DNA from: Marsupella aquatica
Lineage: Eukaryota > Marchantiophyta
Length of the DNA stretch: 64,000 nt
NCBI GenBank assembly: GCA_973895155.1
Contig: OZ316894.1
Coordinates: 13,392,001 to 13,456,000 of the forward strand
Direction of reading: 5' to 3'
Positions 1-11,134 of this stretch are shown in pieces (within the stretch, counting starts at the first letter, position 1; each line of letters starts with the position of its first letter). The translations under genes were made by a program, and so were the position numbers. Below the pieces are notes generated by a model. It searched no databases. It was given only the letters and a program-made list of their open reading frames with translations, and was not told the DNA's origin.

Positions 1-1040
1 ATCCCTATTCACGGATTTCATTGCTAGATCCCGGCCATGAACTCACCAATATCAGGGCAATGGACAAGTGATGTAATTTCAAAGGCTTATCAGGTAGTGC
101 TGATGGGGCGCCAATGTGTGATGGAAATAGTGAGTTCAAACCATTTGTTGAGACCCAATTCACATCAGGTTGGGCCCGACCTCCATGACAGGAAACAGGA
201 AATAGTGATGATCATAACAGGAAAAATAGTTGAACAAAACAGGAGACTTGGTACTATCATTCACAAAAAACGGCTTAATTTTGGACCAAACCAAAGAGGT
301 CAAATTCAACATAAACTCAAAAAGATGGGGAAAATGACAATTATCGGAAGACGCCTTTACTAGCGCTTAGTCCTAACCAAGCGTTTGATACCGTTACAAA
401 ATATCATTAACAAAATACCCGCTCACCATCTACCGGAATGATCAGAGGATAATGGTTTATAAGGCAAGAAAAGGTCATCCTTGAGAATGCATGCGAAAGA
501 AATCCACACGTTCAGACCTAGAAACTACAAACTGCAACCAAGTAAGAAAATGGAGTCTAGCGCCGGGCGCTAACAAAACTGAAGGCCAAGTGACGATTTA
601 ATACAAACAAATCTCCGTTACCCGTACAATGAAATTTACACATCCGTAAAATTGTAAAAACAAATTAAGTTTTATGTGCAACCCACAAAAGATTGAGCCA
701 TGTTGAAAAGAAACCAAATGTTGTTTACTAGCGCCGGGCGCTAACCAAAACAAAGTTACCGTTACGAAACGACAAGTCCTACATACCCGTTGAACGTAAA
801 CTAGAATACTAAGCCTTACTATAAACCATCAGCATTTTGCCTCCCTAGAATATAACGCAGTTCCGCAATGGTAAGAATTGGTTGGCTTGGGAGGATATTG
901 TCCACAAGATCAAGCTTGCAGATAACTTTGTAAACCCAGTACAAGTGTTTACATGGCATGAAAGGTTTCCCTCGAGAATGTCGACGAAAGAAATCTTCAC
1001 AAGAGCAACAAGGGAAAATGCAAATTTGCACCCAGTAAGT
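1..1040 (+). repeat. Left terminal inverted repeat arm
   Basis: This arm pairs with 11135-11756 in inverted orientation. The best-conserved blocks are 187-290, 358-420 and 819-1040. The arm is longer than its partner because it holds extra sequence at about 430-800, including two palindrome copies at 558 and 729 that have no counterpart on the right. The inner block encodes the transposase C-terminus on the minus strand. The outer end may continue to the left of the window. Confidence 0.75.
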
Positions 1041-4000
1041 ATTTGCAGTTCATAAATGTGCATTTGTGCGTATCTGGAATCGATTCCCGTATGAATTTCC
1101 CGATGAAACTTCCATAGTTTTGATCAAAGTCATTGTTTCTTTCGTTGCTGATTCAATCCTTTTATGATATTCCTGAGTGAGATTTGATCTAGAGCTCATC
1201 GCACGCCGTTTCTCATTCGAAAACGGATGTTAACTTGTGCAAGATCGATCTTTTCAGGAAAAACATCAATGTTGATTCTCAGTTCAAATGGAGAAGGACA
1301 ACGTGAAACAACACCTCCTCTCGAGACTTCAATGCCCTGCTCTTGAAGGAAATTTAACTCCAGACTTGAAAGATGAGTGCCTTTCTATACTGGCAAAAAG
1401 TCTGGGCAAGTAGGGAGGCTCACAATACCTCGACAAGGGCGGCTCTTCCAGCAATCACGAGTGGGGCAGAACCAGACAAGCTCTGGATGGTGTTCACCTC
1501 TGAATAAGTTGTAACCTTTGACGACTATTCCGACAACCCCTGCATTTGAAGGATATCCGACCTTCTTAATTTGATTATGACACTCATCTCGATCACAACT
1601 TCCAGACAACGTCCCATTACACTGTGGTCCAGCACCGTGTCTGGAAACTCTCCGCAGATGCCAAGACCCGGGTACAACGTCCACTTCAAAAAGCAAAGTG
1701 TCTACAGGAATGAATGGAGTGGTGTTCGGAGCACTTTTTGGAACTTCGGAAGATTGAGTGACATGATGGGAAACTGGAGAGCCACTTTCAGACAAATCGA
1801 TAATTGGATTCGAAGGAGGAGTTCTAAGTGTCGGAATGTGCTCAAACTCGGATGAGTTCAAATTCTCCTCTTGCAACCTCGGGTGTTTGGTGTAGTTATG
1901 AGAACTGTGTCATGTCGATGGGAGTCTTGTGGAGAGACGTTCCCGGTTGCCGGACCTTTTCTTTTCATAGACTTTGTCACAAAATCCCCATTCAACGGAG
2001 AATCCCTCTCCAAATTAAATTCTGCTGCATTTGCGAGTAACATATTAGAGGCTTCTTCGAAGAGTTTCGGGGACCCTGCCTGGTCAGCCGAACGAAAAGT
2101 CAATTCAAACACTGTTGGACCAGTACCCCGATGGAGCCCTTCACGATATGCTATATAGGCTGCTATTTGTGAGATTGCTCTGTTGTGATCGGTCTTACAT
2201 CCTTCGAACAAACCAACTGTTTTCTTTCCCTGCCATGCTTTCATGATTCCATGAACAGCTTCAGAACCAGAGCAATTGGGAATCATGAAAAGAGTTTTGT
2301 CAAATTCAGTACAATATATCGAATAAAAAATAAAGCGGAACTTCAAAATGGGCGGACGAAAGGTATGAATGTTTTTCATTATGATTGTGAAGATTGAAGA
2401 CGCTATCAAGCTATTCGTACGTTAGCGCCCGGCGCTGGCAAAAAACATGAGTAAAGAGCACAATTAGAAAAGGGAGATTAATACTAGCGCCTGGCGCTAG
2501 TATACATTGACTCACCAAACGTATGAAATTTCCCCACTGACGCCACCTCACAACCCACCAAGCGATCCATCCTTGCAACATTCTAAGTTTCCCAGGAATA
2601 CAATTTCCAGATCTCCACCATGAATCAATCTCTCGTGAAACCCTGTAGGCTTCCACAAATGAAGCGGCATTGCGCAACTTGTCCCAAAGGATTCGATGTT
2701 CAGCACGTTTTTCTTCAAGTACTCCTTCGATAGAGTGCCGATGCAAAGACTGATAAAAGTGGAATGCATCCGATCGCTCTCTCTCCGGGTTTGGATGGCC
2801 GTCAAAGAAGACATTCCTAACCGCTATCCATCCTGCCTGAGCATTATCCGCCATGAAACCATGGATTTCCACACCCTTTAAACCGTTCTCCAAAGCGACT
2901 TCGATCATCAACCTCCAAGCTTTCTCAAGCAATGCAGTGTCCTCTGCTTTGAGTTCACAAGTAAATATTGTGCACAAAGCTTGATAGTTATGGTCATACA
3001 CATGTGCACTAAAAGTACTCCATTCTTTGGACATCCTTTTCATCACGTCAAAGCTCACCCATGCTCCTTCTAGAGGCCCCCCTTTCTTCATCTGACGCAG
3101 TAAATCTACTCCCGATCCATGACCTTTGATAGTCATTTTGAAAATATGTGCTCTATCACCTTTACAGCCCTGCCCAGGAAGAAGATATCTTTAGAGAAAA
3201 GGAAACGTAACATTCTTCTGCATGTGAACCAGATATTCCAAATCACCTCGACCAACCTGATCTTTACGAACGCTCTTAAATAACGCAGAAAACTTCTGAG
3301 GCCTTGAAACGAGCATAAGTGATTTCCAGATTTCTGATTCTTCTAGCTTTGAAATGTCATCCACAGACTCACCTATGGCATCCATTAAAGATCCAATGAT
3401 CTCATTTTTCAAAACGCACGGTGTAGAAGAAGGATACTTCTCATGCTGTCTCTGTATTTCTTCTATTGCTATTTTCTCAGCACTTCTAGACCAGACCTTC
3501 CGACATGGATGGTTGTGCACCCCCATATGGATTGCAAGTCGTGACATGTGTTTTGTAGTGTCATTTTCAATCAAAACTTGCGGGTACATATAAAACATTT
3601 TTGCTGGACAAGACTCAACACAAAATGGAACTTGAAGGCAATAGCGACAAACAATTCCTCCAGCATCGATCAACCTCCCAGGACAATGCTGACCAGAGAG
3701 CTTGGGGGTCCCATCCCATCCATTACAGTTTCTGACTTGAGTCCTGGTGTAAAACTCACATGCTCTATTTCGGCATTCGAGAGAACCACTACAGCTTACT
3801 TTCCCAAACTCCCACGTCTTCTTCGGAACAACATTAGCAGAAGTAGGAAAGATTCTAGTTCAGAGGTAGCAGTCCTTGGATCGATCCATGTTTCGCAGAC
3901 GATCCCCTTTCGAGCCAACACCTTGAACAAGTGGAAGCTCAAATATGGTATTCCCATTGTACTCTATAGGTAAGCATTCAACCTGTTTGTGAATGAATGC

Positions 4001-4645
4001 CTCGGACCTAACAAAGCGCGATAACTCACTTTGTCCAGTTGACTTCAACAAGGCATCAAGTGCGCTTCTTCTGTACACAACCAGAACAGGACGAGTTAGA
4101 GTGTCTCCATCATCAGACCCCTCCGACGCAATCAATACGGGGGGTACCTGGGGCGTCAACAAACTGGTACTGCCGCCCTCCTTCTTGACCTCATCGCCCT
4201 TTGAGATTGGTGGAGAACCCTCAGAGCATTCAGCATCGGACGTAAGGTCAATCACATCGTGAGCCACCTGAGGCCTCTCCACCTTGACCTGAATGATGTC
4301 CCTTAGTTGAATGAAAATCAAGTACTCCACGCCATATTCGAGATTCCAAACAACGTCCTCCGCTTCAGTATCAAAATGAGCGGGCCCATCGTTCAAAGTT
4401 CTGACACTCTAAATATGTTTTCTCGTCACCCCAAATCTTCCACACAGGTAATTATCACTAACACATTTCCTATTTTCGGAAATTGACACAGGGATCATCA
4501 CAACGTCACCTGTGTTCGGACACATTATTCGAATAATGCGAGACATTCTAACTCCCCAAAGATAACCGACTACATAACATAATGATACATGGTAAAATGA
4601 AGCTAGATTGTATGGTTGAGGGTTTCTTCTTAATCCAAGTCTCAA
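819..4645 (-). pseudogene. Mutator-like transposase, decayed, multi-exon
   Basis: One frame stays open from 4645 to 2516 apart from stops at 4409 (TAG), 3860 (TGA) and 3191 (TAA). A plausible ATG lies in this frame at the segment starting MSRIIRIMCPN. In order along the protein: an acidic linker with a VIDLT motif (about 4250), a Cys/His cluster (about 3800-3500) ending HMGVHNHPC that resembles the WRKY/GCM-like fingers of plant transposases, and the DDE-like core (FDVMKRM at about 3050, FMADNAQAGWIAV at about 2840). A donor site (TTTG|GTGAGT) at 2516 begins an intron with two palindrome copies. The next exon holds GSEAVHG, a fit for the third catalytic residue, and frameshifts occur near 1870. 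The last part holds a SWIM finger, CSC...PCKH, at about 1010-930. Family assignment is from motif order; exon limits are approximate. Confidence 0.72.
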
Positions 4646-5939
4646 ACGGAAAGAGCCGTCGAGCGGTTATAGGATCTGTTGGGTACGGATTTTCTTACCG
4701 TTCAAGAAACGACAAAACCATCAATTTGGCGGATAGTTATTGTTGAATTAATTGTTTTGAGGTTGTAACCGACGGGGTAATATAGTAGCGCCAGGCGCTA
4801 GCGTTTTCCACATCTCAAAGAGCCCAAAAATAAACAACAAAAGCAAAGATCAACGGCCATTTTGGTTACTGACACAGGTTAACATCCTACGATAGCTACT
4901 CATTATGACAACATTTAAGCTGAAATGTATCGGGTTTCCTTGGAAATAGCGTCTTATTTATGGCAGACGACAATATTACCCTCTTCTAATATTAAAATTG
5001 ATCCATTTGAGCTCGCGTAGAAGTTATCATAATACTAGCGCCAGGCGCTATCATAAAATTGATAAAAATATCAAGATCTAATGGTCATTATTTATTGAAA
5101 CTCGCAGATTTTGGGTCCAAACATCTAAGCCATTTTGAAGTGTCTTGTTACTAGCGTCGGGCGCTATTATTGAAATCTACACATTTAAGCCCTATTTGAG
5201 ACTCAAAGAAAAATAGCGCCTGGCACTTTCATAAAATTGATAGAAATAAAAGTTGTTTATTACAAAAAAAATCTCGCTTCAGTCCAATCATTCGCATGAT
5301 TTTTTAGTACAATGTTACTAGCGTCAGGCGCTATTATTAAAATCCTTCATTTCAAGATATATTTTAGTCTAGCATTATAATAGCGCCAGGCGCTAATATT
5401 AGATCGAAGTAGAATATTGACATAAACGGTCTTTTTAAACGGTAACTTTGACCGTTTATCGTTACAATTTAGAATGAATTCCTGGATAAATATATTCACG
5501 AGTACCTATAAACGAGTTAAAATGTGACAAGTGTCAACCTTTAGTAGGTCTGCTTTTGGATGCTCGTGCTTTTCGATGTGTACTTGTCATACATGTCGGT
5601 CTGCCACAGGGTATATCAGAGAAGATCTTTTTGCGATAGTGTCTTCCTTGATCGTTAGAACGACCTCTGCGCCCATTTAGGGTCATCATCAATCATTCAA
5701 TTCGTCCATATTAGTACAGCACCACAAGAAACGTTGCATCACGCGAGAAGCACGTTGCAGTGCGGGTTCCCCGTGTGTGTGCATCTTAAACAAACATGGA
5801 GAATCATTCTCCTGGCCATTCTGAAACATCCGAGTCCTCATTCTCCGGATCAGTTTATACTCGGAGAGTCACTCGTTCGTCTGCATCAAACTCTTTGTGA
5901 AACATTAGTCAGGCGATTCCAAAGTCAAAACGAGGCATC
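4646..5939. promoter_or_regulatory. Divergent intergenic region with six palindrome copies
   Basis: This AT-rich stretch of about 1.3 kb separates the head-to-head transposase and methyltransferase genes. Palindrome copies start at 4786, 5036, 5152, 5214, 5319 and 5381, so six fall within 610 bp. Each is followed by similar AT-rich sequence (for example TATTATTGAAAT or ATCATAAAATTGATA), which suggests local duplication of a larger unit of roughly 60-170 bp. Both promoters must lie here. I see no other recognisable motif and no open reading frame. Confidence 0.6.
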
Positions 5940-8900
5940 ATGGAGTCTTACGGAGATTTTGCGATGGAGGACGGGGGCGAGGGAGTTCTGTCCATGGATG
6001 CTGTGATCAAGAAATATGCAATGTTGTTTGGAGTTGATTTCAGAGGGGAGAAGAAAGAGCCGCCGCATATCCCTCTTTGTCGGCTTGTTCACATGGAAAT
6101 CGTTCGGACTCTACAGAAAAATAGTGCATCTATCGATAAGCTCAAGGATTTGTTTCGGAGCTTTGGGTACAACTCTTCAATTGGGATGCGGTTTTACGTT
6201 CAGCCCACGGATTCAGAAGGAGTCGTTCAATTCTGCACGCCTGAAATTTGGGAGACCTGGGATGCTGTTTGGGTTGCCCATAATGACTTGTTTGAAGCAA
6301 AATGTGCTACTGATCCAGATTTCCACATTCTGAAGGATAAGATGTTCTGTGTTCTATGTTCTATGTCTGGGAATCATTGACTCTACTCGTGGACCCAAGT
6401 AACAAATGAGAATCCAAACAATATCAAGTACCATCTACGTGTTCAATGCACTGTTTTTAAGGGAGATCGAGGTTCTCTAGTTGAGCTTGAAGTGGCTATG
6501 CACACGGTGAACCAGTAAGTATTCCTCAAGTTGCATAAACGCTATTGAATTTGGTCGATTGCGCTTGATTTTTGCAAGGTTAGTTAGCGCCAGGCGCTAA
6601 TATTTGCCATTATATCTTACAGGTTAGGGCAAGCTGTGGTGGAACCATTGTGGATTCTCGATGCCGATAGAATCAATCGGATTTTAACTCATGACTTGGA
6701 GGCCTACAAGCCGATCATCGACCCCGGCAGCTTCAAGCGATTCCAAACTGTTCGTGCCAAGACAAGAAAGGGGTCTTGGTATACCAAGCAGATGCCATTG
6801 GAAGCATTGGTTTACATCTTGTGTGAAAACAAGATTAAGTCGTATTCACTTCAATTTAAGCTTGACTTGGCTGCTGCAACAAGTGAAGGTCGCCCGTGGT
6901 CATCTGAAGAGACTGGTAAGCGGTATGCTACCATGATGAAGGAGGCAACGAAGGAGTAGAGCACAAAGACATCCAAGATTACCCCCCTTATAAGCCCAGA
7001 GTTTGGTGATTTTCTGTCAACTTGTGCAGAAATGTACATTCTTACGGAGAGGAACAAACGAGAAAAGAAGCCGGACTCTGTAGTTTGTACAATGGACCGC
7101 GCGCGTCTGTTCACTACTGTCTCCTACTTGGATCCACAACTGCACTGTACTCTTCTTGTCGCTCACTGTACACCCAAGCTCAAAAAACAATTTTACCATC
7201 CCCCAAGTGTGAATGATGACCCTATTAAACAGTGGTGTCATACATGGCACATGTGGAGTTTGGTGGAAGGAATTGCAATTGCAATGTTATAGACATCTCT
7301 TTTGCAAGTCCAGTCGATCCTACCTGCTGATTGTCTAACGCTAGGAGGAGTGGAGACGTTTGAAGCTTTGGTCTTGAACATCACCAATGATTTCAAGACA
7401 TACGGTGAAACAGTGAAGGCAAAGTTTTTTAGCACAATTTGGCAGTCCAAGTACGGAGACAAGGAAGACTATACAATTCGCAACCAGAAGCGAGCCAAGA
7501 GATATCTGTATCGCTTCTACATGGTGATGGAGACCAGTTCTCCAGATTATTTTTGGGCTTACCCTCCTGCATTCCAGAAATGGTCCGTTCTAGAGGGGGA
7601 TGCTTTTAGCGAAGTTTATTCAATGTACCCTGCCAAAGGGGATGTTCCACCACGTGACATTTCATTGTGGGAGATAACCCACTGTCCATGGTATCTTGAC
7701 ACAGATTAGTGGGACACCCCTTTCGATGAAGCTGAAAAGGATGCATTTCTGAAATTATCAAAGTCTTTAGTGCCTCAGAAAGTTCTCTCTGAAATGAAAC
7801 AAGGTTTATCGGAAGATGTAGATGCCTCGGCAAGCGAGCTGTAGAAACATTGCGAAACAGAAGTTTTGCATGTAGACAGGAGTCAAAAACCCCGGGCGAA
7901 AGCAAAAGTAGACACTGGAGTAACCAGCCCATCAACGAGATCCGGGAAGAAACGTGAGATTCTTCTATTTTCCATTGGCACTATGTATTCTCTCTCCACC
8001 AGCTTGATTATGTCAGTGACTTTTGATGAGCGCTGCAGATCAAGTTGTCTATTTATCAGTTAGCGCCCGACGCTGGTGTCCCTGATGAACAGACTCCTCC
8101 CAACACGGAGAAGATGGTGCGACCAGCAGATGCCACCAGCACGAAGAAAAAGAAAAAGAAATATTTGGATCATGGATTTTCCTCTCGGGATTCTATCGCT
8201 TCTACTGGTGTTCAACGAGATGTTGGACAGTTCAAGTCTAAGACTTCTAGGCATGTTTTTGTTGAGTCCAGCGTAATGGACTTCTTTGAGAATGGTGTCA
8301 AATGTGGAGAAGTGGGTGAAAGACCTAGTCTTGCTTGGTCTAAGGGAGAAAGGAGTCATAAGAGGAGGAAAGATAAGATCATTTGGAGTTGATGTTGGAT
8401 TCATTTACCTCCCAACTGGACTGCGCCCTTCCCTTTTAGAGAAGAAGTCTCCAAAATAGAATTCCCCAGATCACAAAATTGTTGGTTCATTCTTTCGCGC
8501 AATGGATCCCTTTCTAGCAGATGATGGTATATTGGCCATTTGGCATACCGGCGAGTATGATCAGATCTTGCAGGTCATCACCGCGAGCCAGGAGTTCAAA
8601 AGTTTCAGTGTGTGAAAACCCTGAACGTGGTTATGGGAGTTCCAATGTACATGGCCCGAAGTGATTGTCAGGTAAATTCTCTCACTCTTTGTGTTGTCCT
8701 TTGTTAGCGCCGAGCGCTAGCTAAAAATGTTTTCATATACCCTTCGGTTAAGGGGATATTCTTTGTTAGCGCCTGGCGCTATCCAAAATTCATTGTTATG
8801 CCGCGATTGTAATGATTTTCTGGTTGGATTGTCGGCATCTTAACAAAGGATTTTGTTGGGATTTCACAGGTTTTCACATTGAGATTGGATCTGTTCACTC

Positions 8901-9837
8901 GTGTTTCGTCAAAGGTTAAGGTTCCAAAGGACCCCAAGTTTTGACCCCTCTCTACAACTGAAGATCCTTCTATCACTAACCTTATTGGTCTCCCGAGTGT
9001 GAGGAAGGATCCAACTCCTTCAGCAGCGTTTGCTGGCAATGGACGCTTGTCCGTTGGGTTCATGCAATCTGTGTTAGAGTTAATCACTCGGCCAGATGAT
9101 ATTGTCATGGACTGGACTGTGGGTTCGGGAAGTACATTTGTTGCTGGTGACTATTGTGGTCATTTTATTCTTGGTATAGAAAACCGAAAAGAGTTTGTTG
9201 AGATTGCGGAAAAGACATGGATGGAGTTATTGATTCCAAAAGATGTCAGTTCCTCATCTCCCGCTAAAGATGTGGGAAGAAAACAAAAAGATAAAGTTTG
9301 CTCTGTCTTAAATTTTGACTCTGAAGATGAAGAGGAGGGAGATGATGTTGGAGATGATGCTTCAAGAGGACAAGGAGAGGAAAATGAAGGAAACGAGAAG
9401 GAGAGGCATACGATGGAAGAAACAGAAGATTCAGATTCTTCTGAGTAATGCCCGTAAGCTACTTCACTTTACATTATGATTCTGGAACTGTCCCATTTTC
9501 ATTTTCAATTCTAATGTGGTTCCGTTCCTCTTCCAGATCGGAGTGGAATCTTCAAGAACGTTTTGATCTTCGGAGGAAATACTCGAAAAAAGTTCTCGTT
9601 TCTCCTCAAAAGCCTTTCGTGTTGCCCTCGTATGCAGAATATGCTACACGCAAAGAAGAACAGAGGAGAACACTTACTTGGGAGAGTAAGGGCTTAAGGT
9701 TAAGGAGAGGTTCAGATAGGAAATTCATCCATCAGCCTTTACTCAACGATGGACCTAAAGCGAATTTATAGATGATGAAGCTGAGTCTACCGATAGGTCT
9801 AGCAGTAGCAAGTCCGAGTCTTCTGACTTGGAGTAGG
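5940..9837 (+). pseudogene. Large protein with C-terminal beta-class DNA amino-methyltransferase domain
   Basis: From ATG 5940 one frame runs to about 6516 with a TGA at 6378. An intron with a palindrome copy follows, ending CTTACAG at 6623. A second exon stays in one frame to about 7953 except for TAG at 6957, 7290, 7707 and 7842. I do not recognise this N-terminal region of about 640 residues. A lysine-rich stretch (about 8130-8390) precedes a segment reading GILAIWHTGEYDQIL (about 8525). An intron at 8672-8869 carries two more palindrome copies. Then comes SVGFMQSVLEL, IVMDWTVGSGSTF and GHFILGIENRKEF (9050-9200). This is the order expected for motifs X and I of N4-cytosine or N6-adenine methyltransferases, where motif IV comes first. 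A PPNW remnant near 8420 could be motif IV but lacks the usual D/N/S and is in another frame. An acidic tail and a last exon from about 9539 end at 9837. Confidence 0.68.
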
Positions 9838-10159
9838 TTGAGTGTGAATTTCTAAGGTTTTCTTTGGAACCTTGTACTAGCGCCCGACGCTATTAAACTG
9901 GATGTTTGGATCTGAGCCTTTAAAAGAGATAGACGCACCCGAAGTCTCTTTCCTGAGTGCATATTTGTGCAGATATCAGAAATGCATGTACTCGTATAGT
10001 TGTACGGTGAATAATTATACCTTCTGTATGTACGTATTTTTGTTTGTGGTTGATATGATTGTTTGGACTCTCTCAAAGTGTAGTGTTTGTTCAACTTCAG
10101 GTTTGTTCAACTTTGTGTTTGTTCAACCCCAAACGCATTTCTCCCTTTCATTTATGTGA
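9838..10159. other. Spacer between methyltransferase gene and small ORF
   Basis: AT-rich sequence with a palindrome copy at 9878. No convincing reading frame. It probably holds the 3' end of the methyltransferase transcript and upstream sequence of the next ORF. Confidence 0.5.
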
Positions 10160-10265
10160 GGCGCCGACTCACCTCTTCCCTTCGTTTCGTTTGTGCATTG
10201 CCCAGACTCACCTCATCCCTTTGTTTCATTTCTGGTCTGCCCGAACTCACCTCTTCTCTTCTCCT
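10160..10265 (+). repeat. 41-bp tandem repeat upstream of small ORF
   Basis: Three copies of a pyrimidine-rich unit, each containing a variant of ACTCACCTCTTCCCTT, start near 10165, 10206 and 10247. They lie directly before the ATG at 10298 and could be part of a promoter or 5' leader. Just upstream, short GTTTGTTCAAC repeats (10085-10130) add to this structure. Confidence 0.6.
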
Positions 10266-10297
10266 TGAGTTTGGCATCCGTTGTTTCCATCGACTCC

Positions 10298-10743
10298 ATG
10301 GATAAGGGGAAGCAAATAGTGAAATTGGAGAGCCGCAATCCGCCAACGGCAATGGTTTGGAGGTCGATTAGAGATCCGGGTTTAGATTTGACTCCGTCTT
10401 TTACGCAATGCCCAGAGACGTCGACCGAGAGGAACAGGTTGTGGCTGGCCCCGGATGAGGGTATTAGCCACAAAACTGGACACCTTCCATCGCGTGATCC
10501 TTTGCCTCCACTTCCTTTCTGAGAGAGGTTCTCTGTTCACGACCCAGATCCTTCCAATGTGTATCGGGTGGAAAGGACAGCTTTTTTCAGAGACATCCAA
10601 GCAGACACCGGACGTGTGAGCTTTTCAGATTCGAACATCCCGAACGACCGGAGTCGGAGTCGCTATCCCGGACCTCTTTTTTTCTGGATCGAGAGGATGG
10701 GTTTCGACAGGATGAGGATAGGTCAAAGCTGGATTGGACGATG
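10298..10743 (+). pseudogene. Small basic protein of unknown function, one nonsense codon
   Basis: ATG at 10298 (CCATGG context) opens a frame of about 148 codons that ends at 10743 and is interrupted once by TGA at 10520. Reading continues in the same frame on both sides of this stop. The product is rich in Arg, Pro and Asp, without transmembrane segments or recognisable motifs. Its place as a third gene inside the terminal repeats recalls accessory genes of Mutator elements such as mudrB, but I see no sequence similarity that supports that link. It could instead be a captured fragment. Confidence 0.4.
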
Positions 10744-11134
10744 ACTGCATGTCTTCTACGTCCTAGAGAATGTGGATTCCTTCCTCGACACTAGCGCCTG
10801 GCGCTAGCTTTCATCTCATCGTTGGAGTCGTTCATGAGTTTGATTCATGTCATCTTTTTGAACGGGGGCTCCGGTTCGGCCGAGTTAGCTTTATTGCTCC
10901 TTCTATTTTATTATTGCATTAGGTTTTTTGAGTATGTTATTAGGGTTATTTCTTTTTCTCGAAGGTTATGGACTTTTATTACCTTCTGGATATCAATGTA
11001 ATTTTTTTTTCAAGTAGTGTGTGTCGCTAGCGCCTGGCGCTACTAATATATGTTCTATTCTCCTCCACAATTATGTAAACCCGCCTCTGTAAAATTGTGT
11101 CTTTCAACTCTCTTTTTTCTAGTGTCGTCCAAAT
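10744..11134. other. Internal spacer before right terminal repeat
   Basis: T-rich non-coding sequence with two perfect palindrome copies at 10792 and 11028. No other feature seen. Confidence 0.5.

Noticed and set aside
1571-4262. Plus-strand ORFs opposite the transposase
   Set aside because: They are shadows of the minus-strand exons with no motif of their own.
7022-7292. Separate small genes within 6636-7953
   Set aside because: The pieces are all in one frame separated by TAG codons, so they are parts of a single decayed exon.
8999-9448. Bacterial restriction-modification contamination
   Set aside because: The domain is joined to introns, sits in a plant-type transposon and shares the element's palindromes. 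There is no restriction enzyme gene.
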